Positions 17,746 to 27,205 of a stretch of 64,000 nucleotides of DNA are shown here, piece by piece. The stretch spans positions 1 through 64,000 of the forward strand of contig JABZFM010000012.1 of the NCBI GenBank assembly GCA_014237465.1. Reading direction: 5' to 3'. The translations under genes and the position numbers were made by a program. The stretch's first letter is position 1; every line of letters begins with the position of its first letter. The notes under the pieces are model-generated. The model saw nothing but the letters and a program-made list of their open reading frames with translations. It did no database searches and was not told where the DNA came from. The stretch is from Desulfobacteraceae bacterium. GTDB lineage: Bacteria; Desulfobacterota; Desulfobacteria; Desulfobacterales; Desulfosalsimonadaceae.

Positions 17746-18168
17746 TTAAAGTTTGTAATTTTGATGAGTCTCATGAATCAACCTGTTGTTAATTGAAATG
17801 GTTATTTTGTTGTCAGCGCCGATCCCAATAATAATTTCATTTTTTCCGCCGCCGCGCAACTCCGGATATGTTGCTCTGAGCCATGCAAAATCAAGATTTT
17901 CCAAAGCTTCTTTTAAGAGTGATATTTCAGATTCAATTATTTCTGTATTTTCTGATGCCTTTAATTTAAAATAATTTGAAATCAGTCGGTTATATTTTCT
18001 TTTGACTGCCGTTTGAATGCAAGATTTATTGAGATTCAGATTGATTTCCATATATTTTTCATTTCCCGTCATTTTAAGGGGATGGTAACAGTTTTCAAAC
18101 TGGCGACGCAAGGGGGAATTTGATAAAGCATATTGAACAAGATGTGAAAAACTATTGCGCTTGTCCAT
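17746..18168 (-). CDS. Hypothetical protein, start uncertain
   Basis: 140 codons if read from the ATG at 18168. That start lies inside palindromic element A and has no ribosome-binding site. ATG codons at 18072 or 18051 give 108 or 101 residues, and the latter has GGGA upstream. The body is helical and charged (KYNRLISNYFKLKASENTEIIE), and the last 40 residues look like a short beta unit. I do not recognise the family. It lies 43 bp before the YvlD-like gene when that gene starts at 17702. Confidence 0.5.
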   Translation of the reverse strand: MDKRNSFSHLVQYALSNSPLRRQFENCYHPLKMTGNEKYMEINLNLNKSCIQTAVKRKYNRLISNYFKLKASENTEIIESEISLLKEALENLDFAWLRATYPELRGGGKNEIIIGIGADNKITISINNRLIHETHQNYKL

Positions 18169-18278
18169 ACTGCATTAAAATTCGGCTCAAAGTGCTCATT
18201 TATATACATAAACTCCGCTTTTTCGCCGAATTTTGCCTTGTCCGGCCTGCGCTCATAACGTTTTTCATCATCCTGTCA
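18136..18278. repeat. Dispersed palindromic element, family A, copy 2
   Basis: About 143 bp, matching copy 1 at 2303-2443 over its length with scattered substitutions. The inner stem is AAAATTCGGC (18177-18186) with GCCGAATTTT (18225-18234). Compared with copy 1, one A-T pair has become G-C on both sides of the stem. It sits between a minus-strand hypothetical gene and bioA, just upstream of bioA. Confidence 0.8.
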
Positions 18279-18319
18279 ACCCAATAGATAACTATAAACC
18301 AATGAGAGAAAATTAAATA

Positions 18320-19633
18320 ATGATTGATTTTAAAATTTCCAAAGATCCAAAACTCTGGCGACAATACGACCGGAAACATATATGGCACCCGTATACATCA
18401 ATGCTTCATCCGCTTCCCGCATATACGGTCAGTTCAGCCCATGGGGTCTGCCTCAAACTTGCTGATGGGCGTGAGCTGATTGACGGTATGTCCTCTTGGT
18501 GGACGGCGATTCACGGGTATAATCATCCGCGTTTGAACGCAGCCATTGAAGAACAGCTAAAATCCATGGCCCATGTGATGTTCGGCGGATTAACGCATCA
18601 GCCGGCGATCGGCCTGGCAGAACGCTTGGTCGAATTAACGGCAAAACCGCTTCAGCATGTTTTTTTCTGCGACTCGGGTTCTGTTTCCGTGGAAGTGGCG
18701 ATTAAGATGGCCATTCAATACTGGTATGCCCAGGGGAAGACGAACAAGCAACGTCTGCTCACCGTCCGGGGCGGATACCACGGGGATACATTCGGGGCCA
18801 TGAGCGTATGTGATCCGGTTAACGGGATGCACCAGATGTTTGCCGGGGTCCTTCCGCAACACCTTTTTGCACCAAGGCCGCAGCGTGATGACGGAAAGTG
18901 GGATGATGTCTGGATTAAAGATTTTAAGGAATTGCTGGAGAACAATCGCAATGAAATCGCTGCGGTGGTCATTGAACCGATTGTTCAGGGGGCCGGCGGG
19001 ATGAATATCTTTAGTGCGGAATATCTTCGCAGATTCCATCGTCTTTGCGATGAGAACGATGTGCTGCTGATTTTTGATGAGATCGCCACCGGCTTCGGTC
19101 GTACGGGCAGGTTATTTGCTTATGAACACGCGGATGTAGTCCCGGATATTTTATGCCTGGGAAAAGCCATGACCGGTGGATATATGACTTTGGCCGCGAC
19201 TCTGGCAAGCACCCGCGTGGCAGAAGGGATTTCCGCGGACGGACACGGCGTTTTAATGCACGGTCCCACGTTTATGGCAAATCCGCTGGCCTGCCGGGTG
19301 GCAGTTGAAAGCATCGATCTGCTTCTGGAAAGTCCCTGGCAGCAGCAGGTGAATGCGATTGAGAAACAGATACAGAAGGAACTTGCACCCTGCCGTCAAC
19401 TACCGGGTGTCGCTGATGTCCGCAATATCGGTGCGATTGGCGTGGTGGAAACAAAAATTCCGGTTGAAATGCCCTGGATGCAGGAGCAGTTTGTGAAAAA
19501 CGGTGTATGGATCCGGCCCTTCGGCAACTTGGTCTACATTATGCCGCCATATATTATTGAACCTGAACAGCTGTCCAAACTGACCGGCGCAATATACAAT
19601 GTGCTGGAAGAGTGGGGACAAGAATCAGATTGA
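18320..19633 (+). CDS. bioA: Adenosylmethionine-8-amino-7-oxononanoate aminotransferase
   Basis: A 437-residue class III PLP aminotransferase that converts KAPA to DAPA in biotin synthesis, using S-adenosylmethionine as amino donor. Specific features are IWHPYTSM, DGMSSWWTAIHGYNHPRL, the PLP-phosphate contact CDSGS, the ring-stacking Asp253 in IFDEIATGFGRTG and the Schiff-base Lys282 in LGKAMTGGYM. MHGPTFMANPLACR near the end is also typical of BioA. Other bio genes are not adjacent. The gene ends just before a strong terminator. Confidence 0.93.
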   Translation: MIDFKISKDPKLWRQYDRKHIWHPYTSMLHPLPAYTVSSAHGVCLKLADGRELIDGMSSWWTAIHGYNHPRLNAAIEEQLKSMAHVMFGGLTHQPAIGLAERLVELTAKPLQHVFFCDSGSVSVEVAIKMAIQYWYAQGKTNKQRLLTVRGGYHGDTFGAMSVCDPVNGMHQMFAGVLPQHLFAPRPQRDDGKWDDVWIKDFKELLENNRNEIAAVVIEPIVQGAGGMNIFSAEYLRRFHRLCDENDVLLIFDEIATGFGRTGRLFAYEHADVVPDILCLGKAMTGGYMTLAATLASTRVAEGISADGHGVLMHGPTFMANPLACRVAVESIDLLLESPWQQQVNAIEKQIQKELAPCRQLPGVADVRNIGAIGVVETKIPVEMPWMQEQFVKNGVWIRPFGNLVYIMPPYIIEPEQLSKLTGAIYNVLEEWGQESD

Positions 19634-19642
19634 TGATTTAAT

Positions 19643-19668
19643 GGTGGATTACGCTTTGCTAATCCACC
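19643..19668. repeat. GGTGGATTA hairpin repeat
   Basis: GGTGGATTA (19643-19651) and TAATCCACC (19660-19668) around an 8-nt loop, followed by CTACGG. This motif is a widespread dispersed bacterial repeat. A related GGTGCAT...ATGCACCCTACG form lies at 32807-32891. Confidence 0.6.
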
Positions 19669-19694
19669 CTACGGTTTTATTTCTTTTGGCGCAT

Positions 19695-19734
19695 AAAAAA
19701 ATCCGGCGGGGTTTCAGCCCCGCCGGTTTTTTTT
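19695..19734. terminator. Bidirectional rho-independent terminator
   Basis: A 9-bp GC stem, CCGGCGGGG (19703-19711) and CCCCGCCGG (19718-19726), with a 6-nt loop. It is flanked by seven A on the left and eight T on the right, so it can terminate transcription in both directions. It serves the convergent bioA and fhs genes. Confidence 0.92.
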
Positions 19735-19761
19735 ATGCAATATTAAAATTCCGAAGGAATT

Positions 19762-21525
19762 TTAGAACAGACCGGATACCTTTCCGGTTGCCGGGTCAAC
19801 GTCGATTCTTCTGAAGGCCGGGTTGGAGCCGGTTCCCGGCATCAGGCTGATGGTTCCAGCGCAGGGGCAGAGGAACTTGGCACCTGAGTAAATCAGAATG
19901 TCACGGATGGGCAGTGTCCATCCCTTGGGAACTCCCTTGAGTGTTGGGTCATGGGTCAGGCTCAGGTGTGTTTTAACCATCATGGTTGCAAAATCAGCAT
20001 ATTGGGGATCTGCTTCAAGCATCTTGGCTTTTGCTTCAGCTTCCGGAGACCAGGAAACACCGTCAGCACCGTAAACTTCCTTGGCGATGGTGGCAACACG
20101 GTCTCTTAATTTCATTTCCAGCGGATACAGATATTTGAAATCATTTTCTTCTTCACAGGCATCAATAACGGCATCGGCAAATTCCAGAGCGCCTTCACCA
20201 CCCAGTTCCCAGTGTTTGGATTCCGCACAACGGGCGCCGGCTGCTTCGGCGGCCTTTTTAACGATGGCCACTTCAGCATCCGTGTCGGTATAGAAGCGGT
20301 TGACACAGACAACCGGGTTAATGCCGGATTTACGGATAACGCCGATCATGTGAACCATATTTTCAACGCCTTTTTCCACCAGTTCCAGATTTTCTTTGGT
20401 ATAGGCATCATCCAGGGCTTTACCGGCAACGACCTTGGGGCCGCCGCCATGCATTTTCAGCGCGCGGATGGTAGAGGTCAGAACGGAAACGTGCGGTTTC
20501 AGGCCGGAAAAACGGCACTTCACATTCCAGAATTTCTCAAAACCGATGTCAGCGGCAAATCCGGATTCAGTGACGTGGTAGTCGAACAGTTTCAGCCCCA
20601 CACGGTCGGCAATAATTGAGGACTGGCCGACAGCGATGTTGGCGAACGGACCGGCGTGAACAAAGCAGGGCTGATATTCTGCAGTGCACATCAGGGTCGG
20701 GTTGATGGTGTTTCTCATAAACGCGGCCATTGCGTTGCCGACTTCCAGGTCACCACAGGTGACCGGCTTGCCGCTCTTGTCAAAGGCAACGGTGATTTTG
20801 TTGATACGGTCTTTTAAGTCGGCCAGATCGGTTGCAACCGCCAGGATGGCCATGAGTTCGGAACCCACCGCAATACCGAATTTGGACTGCATGGTAAAAC
20901 CGTCAAAGCGACCGCCCATGCCAATCACGATGTTTCTTAATGCCTGTGCACAGAAGTCGATGATCCATCCGAACTCCACGCGAGTGGGATCGATATCCAG
21001 ACGCCGCATGCCGGTCAGGCGGGCAAGCTGTTCATCGTTGTAGTTGCGTTCATGCTGCATACGGGCAGTCATCGCCACCATACCCAGGTTGTGGGCGTTC
21101 ATGATGTCGTTGATGTCGCCGGTCAGACCCAGGGAGAATTCCGTCATGGGAATCAGCAGGGAGTTTCCGCCGCCGGCTGCCGTTCCTTTTACGTTCATTG
21201 TCGGGCCACCGGAGGGCTGACGCAGGGCGCCGCCGACGTTCTTGCCACGCAGGCCGAGACCTTCCATCAGACCGACGGATGTGGTGCTTTTGCCTTCGCC
21301 CAACGGGGTGGGAGTGATGGCGGTGACTTCAATGTATTTTCCGTCGGGTTGATCTTTGAGACGGTCAATCACCTTGAGAAAATCAATTTTTGCCAGCCGG
21401 CCCATGGGCAGCATATCCTGGGCTTCAAGGCCCAGTTTTTCTTTCCATTGATCCGGGGTCGGCATATTTTTTTCCGCTTCGTCAGAAATCTGCCAATCTT
21501 GCATGTTTACTGCATCAAAAGCCAT
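19762..21525 (-). CDS. fhs: Formate--tetrahydrofolate ligase
   Basis: A 587-residue 10-formyl-THF synthetase, joining formate to tetrahydrofolate with ATP. In anaerobes it is a methyl-branch enzyme of the Wood-Ljungdahl pathway. The P-loop is [11 protein letters not shown], followed by [18 protein letters not shown] and [14 protein letters not shown], all strongly conserved. The C-terminal [10 protein letters not shown] is also typical. AAAGGAG precedes the start. It is monocistronic, between the bioA terminator and an AT-rich gap. Confidence 0.96.
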   Translation of the reverse strand: MAFDAVNMQDWQISDEAEKNMPTPDQWKEKLGLEAQDMLPMGRLAKIDFLKVIDRLKDQPDGKYIEVTAITPTPLGEGKSTTSVGLMEGLGLRGKNVGGALRQPSGGPTMNVKGTAAGGGNSLLIPMTEFSLGLTGDINDIMNAHNLGMVAMTARMQHERNYNDEQLARLTGMRRLDIDPTRVEFGWIIDFCAQALRNIVIGMGGRFDGFTMQSKFGIAVGSELMAILAVATDLADLKDRINKITVAFDKSGKPVTCGDLEVGNAMAAFMRNTINPTLMCTAEYQPCFVHAGPFANIAVGQSSIIADRVGLKLFDYHVTESGFAADIGFEKFWNVKCRFSGLKPHVSVLTSTIRALKMHGGGPKVVAGKALDDAYTKENLELVEKGVENMVHMIGVIRKSGINPVVCVNRFYTDTDAEVAIVKKAAEAAGARCAESKHWELGGEGALEFADAVIDACEEENDFKYLYPLEMKLRDRVATIAKEVYGADGVSWSPEAEAKAKMLEADPQYADFATMMVKTHLSLTHDPTLKGVPKGWTLPIRDILIYSGAKFLCPCAGTISLMPGTGSNPAFRRIDVDPATGKVSGLF

Positions 21526-21704
21526 TTTTTCATCTCCTTTACTTAGGGGTTAATCCATTAAGTTTTAATATTATTGGATAGTTATATTTACAGAATATAA
21601 ATTTTTTTTCTTATCATGTAAATTTTGGTTTGACAAGAGCAATATGTGTTTATGTTCATATCTGATATAATAATTGGCAAATGGTAAAAAAATGTATTTT
21701 CGGA

Positions 21705-23678
21705 TTACCCCTGCATAAGGTTTAACCGATGATAAAATCCCTTTTGCTTCAGCAGTTCTTCGTGGGTTCCGGTTTCAAGAATTTTTCCGCTGTGAATCAC
21801 CATAATCCGGTCGGCAACCCGGGAGGTGCTCAGGCGATGGGCGATGATCACGGATGTTCTGTTTTTCATCAGATTGGACAGGGCCTCGGAAATTTTACTT
21901 TCTGTTTCTGAATCCACGTATGATGTTGCTTCATCAAAAATAATCAGGTCCGGGTTATGGGCCAGTGCCCGGGCAATAGAGATTAACTGGCGTTCACCGC
22001 TTGACAGGGAAGCGCCGCTTTCGGTCAATTCCGTGTCAATTCCGTTGGGCAGTTTATCGATAAAGCTTTTACAATAGGACGCTTCCAAAATATCATTGAT
22101 GTCATTGATTTTCCGATCACGGATAGGGTCTTTTTGGGTGAAAATATTGTTTCTGATACTGCCTGAAAATATATACGGATCCTGGGTGACAACAGCAACT
22201 TTGGACCTTAAATCAGAAATTTTAAACTGCCTGATATCTGTTCCATTGATCATGACAGATCCGGAGTCCGGATCATAAAACCGGGTGATCAGGTTGACTA
22301 TAGAAGTTTTCCCGGCGCCGGTCGGACCCACAATGGCAATTGTTTCGCCGGCCCGGATATCAAAAGAAATATCATCTAATACAATTTCTCCCTTAACATA
22401 TGAAAAATGAACATGATTGAAGCCAAGAGATTTTAGCCTGGCAGGCGCTTGAGCCAGTTTTTTTTCACCAGTCTCTGGGAGCATGTCGCTGTCTTCCAGG
22501 ATTAAAAACATTCTTTCGGCAGATGACAACGCATTGAGGGTAATATTGTATTTTTCAGCAATGTCCCTGATCGGGCGGAAAAACATTTTAATATAGGATA
22601 TGAAAACCACCAGCGTTCCGAGTGAAATCCGCTGGGCGATAATACTTTCCCCCCCGTAAAAAATAACAATGGCCAGTGCCACGGAACTCATCATTTCGAT
22701 TAACGGCATAAATAATGCAAAAACCGTAATTTGCTGCATGCCGGCCTGAAAGTGTGCATTGTTTATTTTTTTAAATTTTTTATAATTGGCGTTTTCCTGG
22801 CGGAAAAGCTGGATGACCTGCATCCCCCCGATTGTTTCGGAAAATTTGGAATTGATTTCCGCCACCTTGATGCGAAGCGTCCGAAATGCCTGACGGGCGG
22901 ATCTGGAAAATTTATATGACGCATAAAAAACAAAAGGGAAAACCGTATAAACAGCCACTGACAGCTGCCAGTCAATTGAAAACAGGACAACCGTGATACC
23001 GATTAACATAAAAACGTCTTTTACGACAAAGACCAAAACGGATGTGAACATCTCTTGCATGTTCTGGGTGTCATTGGTAACGCGGGTCACCAGTCTCCCG
23101 ACCGGGTTTTTTGTGAAAAAATGGATCGACAGGCGCTGGATATGGGAAAACAACTTTATTCTGAGGTCATGCATCATCTTCTGACCGGCATACTCCATGA
23201 GTATTACTTTGATAAAATTTAAGAAAAAACCGATGATCACAATGATAAGAAGCCAGGCAGCAGCATGGGAAACACCGGTTAAATCATTTTTACGGAGTTG
23301 AAAAATCGCGTTTTTCGGCAGGTCGGGTAATTGTTTATAAGAAATGATAGCTGAATTTTTGTTTACCTGGAAAAGATCAGGATAGGCAGCTACAATTCTG
23401 GAAACTTCGGGATCGGAAAGATCACAGCGAAGAAAGCGCATCTGCGCTCCTTTTTTTAGCCGGATCGAATTTTCAGGCACAATATAACGGTCAATAGCAA
23501 CTTTTGTGATATAGGGTATGGTCAGCTCAAGGCCCGTTATCAGGATGATGAGGATGAATGTATAGGTAAATAAAACCCGGTATGGCTTAACATAGGGGGT
23601 CAGCTTTTTTAACAGGCCAAAGTCCTGGGCTTGCCCGAGCTTTTTTTCTTCAAATATGTTTGTGTTTGATGCTGTCAT
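21705..23678 (-). CDS. ABC exporter half-transporter with periplasmic insertion
   Basis: A 657-residue TMD-NBD half-transporter of the ABCB/MsbA-like type. Walker A is GPTGAGKTS, Walker B IIFDEATS with catalytic Glu, and the H-loop IIAHRLS. The signature motif is LSSGE rather than LSGGQ. An insertion of roughly 70 residues (about 66-135), absent from the partner, lies between the first two membrane helices and should face the periplasm. The gene follows its partner (23715) by 36 bp. The deviant signature and the partner's Walker B Asp fit the asymmetric (one degenerate site) heterodimeric exporter class. The substrate (drug, lipid or peptide) is unknown. Confidence 0.9.
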   Translation of the reverse strand: MTASNTNIFEEKKLGQAQDFGLLKKLTPYVKPYRVLFTYTFILIILITGLELTIPYITKVAIDRYIVPENSIRLKKGAQMRFLRCDLSDPEVSRIVAAYPDLFQVNKNSAIISYKQLPDLPKNAIFQLRKNDLTGVSHAAAWLLIIVIIGFFLNFIKVILMEYAGQKMMHDLRIKLFSHIQRLSIHFFTKNPVGRLVTRVTNDTQNMQEMFTSVLVFVVKDVFMLIGITVVLFSIDWQLSVAVYTVFPFVFYASYKFSRSARQAFRTLRIKVAEINSKFSETIGGMQVIQLFRQENANYKKFKKINNAHFQAGMQQITVFALFMPLIEMMSSVALAIVIFYGGESIIAQRISLGTLVVFISYIKMFFRPIRDIAEKYNITLNALSSAERMFLILEDSDMLPETGEKKLAQAPARLKSLGFNHVHFSYVKGEIVLDDISFDIRAGETIAIVGPTGAGKTSIVNLITRFYDPDSGSVMINGTDIRQFKISDLRSKVAVVTQDPYIFSGSIRNNIFTQKDPIRDRKINDINDILEASYCKSFIDKLPNGIDTELTESGASLSSGERQLISIARALAHNPDLIIFDEATSYVDSETESKISEALSNLMKNRTSVIIAHRLSTSRVADRIMVIHSGKILETGTHEELLKQKGFYHRLNLMQG

Positions 23679-23714
23679 TTGCAGTTAAATTAATCTGTTA
23701 ATCCATCCACCGGA

Positions 23715-25466
23715 TTACTCCGGTTGTTCGGCGCGTTGAATAAAATATGATTTGGCATAGTAGTTATTGGATGCGACAAGCGTTTCATGGGAGCCGGATT
23801 CAGTGATACGCCCGGCGTCCAGCACAATGATGTGATCTGCAAACCCAACTGCCGAAAGCCGGTGAGACACAATAATGATTGTTTTATTCCGTGATAAAAA
23901 CCGGATGGTGCGGATAATCGCTGCGGCTGTCTGGGTATCCACCTGACCGATGGGATCATCCAGCAGCAGGACCGGTGGATTATGAATTAATGCACGAGAT
24001 AGAACGATTCGCTGTTTTTGTCCGCCGGAAAGAATAACGCCTTTTTCACCGATAATGGTTTCAAGCCCATCAGCAAATCCGGTGATTGTCTCATACATGG
24101 CGGCGGCTTTTGTCGCCTGTATGATTTTTTCTTCAGCAATCGTCTCTCCGAATGTAATATTATCCCGGATGGATCCTGAAAATAAAAAGGGCTCCTGGGA
24201 AACAAAACCGATATTTTTTCTCAGATCGTTGAGTTTAAATTTTTTTATATCCAGGTTATCAATCATAATGCTCCCGGATGAAATGTCATAGATCCTGGGA
24301 ATCAGCTGCAGCAGGGTTGTTTTGCCGCTTCCCTGGGGGCCGATAATTCCGAGTACTGAACCGGGGCAAACATTAAAATTGATATCCGATAAAACAGGGG
24401 TGTTTGATGATTTGTAGGAAAAACCGACGTTTCTAAATTGAACCTCTCCAGTGATTTGTTTTTTTACGGCAGCATCCGTATTTATTATTATTTCCGGGTT
24501 TTCAATTATTTCCGGCGGTGTGTGTAATATTTTGTTTATTCGGTCAATTGAGGCAGATCCCCGCTGAATCAAATTGGTCACCCAACCCATGGCCATCATG
24601 GGCCATGTCAGCAGATTCAGATAACTGATGAATGCGACAAAATCGCCGGGGGTAATGGTTGTTGTAATGGTTTGCCGGCCACCGAGATAGATTACAATGG
24701 TTAAACTTATATTTGTAAAAAGAATCATCATGGGAAAGAATGATCCCGTGATTTTAACCAGTTTAAGGTTCTCTTGGATATATTTTTCTGAAACAGCTGC
24801 CACCCGGTCGGTTTCACTTTTTTCACGATTAAATGCTTTTACAATCCGGATTCCGGAGAAACTTTCACGCACGGATTCGGTTAATTCGGAAAATGTTGCC
24901 TGAACATTCGTGTACCTCCGGTGCATTTTTTTCCCAAAACTTCGTGTGAACCATACGATCACCGGCATGGGAATCAAGGCAAACAGGGTCAGTTTGATAT
25001 TGATATATGCCATAAAACATATGGCGGCACTTCCCAAAAATACGGCATCGGTTAATGCAACCATTCCCATTCCCACGGCCATCCGGATATTATTAATGTC
25101 ATTGGTGGCATGGGCCATCAGGTCCCCTGTTTTTGTTTGATCAAAATAGCCTGCGGACAATGTCTGGATGTGAGAAAATAATTTATTACGAAGTTCTCTT
25201 TCAATGACTCTTGATGTACCGATCAGAAATCGTCGCCAGACAAAACGAAGCGCTGCCATTAAAACTGCAATGCAGATGATCTCACCGGCATATATGGATA
25301 ACTGCCTGATATCAATTTTTAATGATGTCAGATCGTCAACCGCCCATTTAATTATACGCGGAATGAATAACTGGAGGGTATCCACCCCCATCAGGCAGAT
25401 GATACCGGCAATAATGAGGTGGCGGCGTTGATAAAAGTATGGCTGGATTAACCGAAACGATTTCAT
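23715..25466 (-). CDS. ABC exporter half-transporter with degenerate Walker B
   Basis: A 583-residue half-transporter with six membrane helices and an ATPase domain. Walker A is GPQGSGKTT, the signature is a standard LSGGQ, and the H-loop is IIVSHRLS. Walker B reads LLLDDP, so Asp replaces the catalytic Glu. In TM287/288-type heterodimers the subunit with the non-catalytic residue pairs with the other subunit's deviant signature, and that combination is present here. It is first in a two-gene operon divergent from the CorC-like gene. Confidence 0.9.
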   Translation of the reverse strand: MKSFRLIQPYFYQRRHLIIAGIICLMGVDTLQLFIPRIIKWAVDDLTSLKIDIRQLSIYAGEIICIAVLMAALRFVWRRFLIGTSRVIERELRNKLFSHIQTLSAGYFDQTKTGDLMAHATNDINNIRMAVGMGMVALTDAVFLGSAAICFMAYINIKLTLFALIPMPVIVWFTRSFGKKMHRRYTNVQATFSELTESVRESFSGIRIVKAFNREKSETDRVAAVSEKYIQENLKLVKITGSFFPMMILFTNISLTIVIYLGGRQTITTTITPGDFVAFISYLNLLTWPMMAMGWVTNLIQRGSASIDRINKILHTPPEIIENPEIIINTDAAVKKQITGEVQFRNVGFSYKSSNTPVLSDINFNVCPGSVLGIIGPQGSGKTTLLQLIPRIYDISSGSIMIDNLDIKKFKLNDLRKNIGFVSQEPFLFSGSIRDNITFGETIAEEKIIQATKAAAMYETITGFADGLETIIGEKGVILSGGQKQRIVLSRALIHNPPVLLLDDPIGQVDTQTAAAIIRTIRFLSRNKTIIIVSHRLSAVGFADHIIVLDAGRITESGSHETLVASNNYYAKSYFIQRAEQPE

Positions 25467-25786
25467 TAATTGAATTTTTTAAACAAATAGATTATAAAAT
25501 AATATGCTTAGAATTCGTAATCGGGATTATGCAGTACAATAAAATTATACACAATGAAAAACAGTTAATGTTTACCTCAATGACCTATTTGTTTAAGATT
25601 CCTTTTCTCCGGCCGTTCGTGTTATTTTCTTCGTTTAATTTGATAAATTTATTCTTAGTGGCAGAAAAATTTGATATCCTTAACCGGAAACATTTGATTG
25701 GCAAAGGATCTAAATATTTGAGATATTTCAAACCTTTAATAAAAAGCCGGCAGGTATTTCGCCGGAGTTATCAGGGGACAGTATAA
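25467..25786. other. Divergent promoter region, ABC exporter / CorC-like gene
   Basis: 320 bp, strongly AT-rich. An open frame runs through it to 25786, but it starts inside the opposite gene, has no ribosome site and unusual composition, so I do not call a gene. I see no specific operator. Confidence 0.5.
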
Positions 25787-27004
25787 ATGCCTGGAAATTT
25801 AATTTTATTAGTGATTCTGTTGATTTTGTCCGGATTCTTTTCATCATCTGAAACCGCACTTTTTTCCATCGGCAGGGCAAAAGCAAAGTTTTTGGCAAAA
25901 GAGCCGGGCAAAGCCAATCAACTGATTTTAAAAATGAAGGAAGATCCGCATAAACTGCTCACGACCATTTTAATCGGCAATAACCTGGTTAATATAGGGG
26001 CTTCTGCGCTGGCCACCGCAATTTCTTTAAATTATTTTTCAAATAATGCGGTGGGGATTGCCACAGGGATCATGACATTGCTGATTCTGGTTTTTGGAGA
26101 AATTTTTCCCAAGTCAGTTGCGACCCGAAATAACATTATGATCGCACAAATAGTCATATTTCCAATTTACTGGTTGTCTTATGTGTTTTATCCGGTGATA
26201 CTATTTTTAAATTTTATTCCCATGCTCACCGGCAGGGTTAAATCAGCGCCGCGTGTGACTGAGGAGGAACTTATGTCCTTTGTGGAGGTGGTTCAGGAGG
26301 AAGGCCAGATCAATCCCGGTGAAAAGGAGTTGATTAATAATATCGTTAAACTGGATGATATCAATGTCTCGTATATTATGACCCCCAGCGCGGATATGTT
26401 TGTCATCGACAAGTCCGAAGAACCCCAGCTTGAGCAGATCATTAAATCCGGATTTACCAGGATTCCGGTAATTGACGGTGATATTGATCATATTGTCGGG
26501 ATGGTGAATATCAAGGATTTATTCCGGCAGCAGGCAAACGCAAACGGGTCGATCGCTCTGGAGGAAATCATGCGGGAGCCTTATTTTGTGCCTGAAAACA
26601 AAAAACTGGATCAGCTGCTGAATCAGTTTAAAAACCGTAAAGATCATGCCGCCATTGTCGTCAATGAATATGGTGAGGTTACGGGTATCGTGACCCTTGA
26701 GGATGTATTGGAAGCCATTGTGGGCGATATTATTGATGAGACCGACATTATCAAGCAGCCGGTGGTTCAGATCAGGAACAAGGAGTGGCTGGTACTGGGA
26801 GCGGCAGACATTGAAATAATTAATCAGGCGATTCATATGGATATTCCCGAATCCATCGAATATGAAACTTTTTCCGGCTATGTGCTGGAGCAGATCGGGA
26901 AAATTCCTCAGGAAAAAGAACAAATCGTTATTGACCGATATCTCATCACCATCAAAGAAATGGATGGAAACCGAATTAAAACTTTTATTGTGAAACGCAG
27001 ATAG
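25787..27004 (+). CDS. CNNM/CorC-HlyC family membrane protein
   Basis: A 405-residue protein with a DUF21 (CNNM) membrane domain (1-150; SGFFSSSETALFSIGRAK is the family signature), a pair of CBS domains (about 195-325) and a C-terminal CorC/HlyC domain (about 325-405). Some homologues function in magnesium or cobalt efflux; the older hemolysin name is misleading. It stands alone ahead of the RNase gene. Confidence 0.9.
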   Translation: MPGNLILLVILLILSGFFSSSETALFSIGRAKAKFLAKEPGKANQLILKMKEDPHKLLTTILIGNNLVNIGASALATAISLNYFSNNAVGIATGIMTLLILVFGEIFPKSVATRNNIMIAQIVIFPIYWLSYVFYPVILFLNFIPMLTGRVKSAPRVTEEELMSFVEVVQEEGQINPGEKELINNIVKLDDINVSYIMTPSADMFVIDKSEEPQLEQIIKSGFTRIPVIDGDIDHIVGMVNIKDLFRQQANANGSIALEEIMREPYFVPENKKLDQLLNQFKNRKDHAAIVVNEYGEVTGIVTLEDVLEAIVGDIIDETDIIKQPVVQIRNKEWLVLGAADIEIINQAIHMDIPESIEYETFSGYVLEQIGKIPQEKEQIVIDRYLITIKEMDGNRIKTFIVKRR

Positions 27005-27205
27005 GCGTTTTAGGGATGTTTGGTGATGAGATGGTTGATGGAGACCCGGATATTTCTAACGGGTTGTAATCAACAAACTTTCAATTGGTGATTTGATATA
27101 ATTATATGTTTTAATGGATGATTGTCCATTTTTGATTTCCCCGCCGGTTTATTTATTCCTCAGGTCCATTGACTTTACCATACCTGCTTGTTATCCAATC
27201 AAATT

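Noticed and set aside
25439-25786. 115-codon plus-strand frame before the CorC-like gene
   Set aside because: Starts inside the opposite gene, has no ribosome site, and resembles no family; probably a chance frame in AT-rich DNA.
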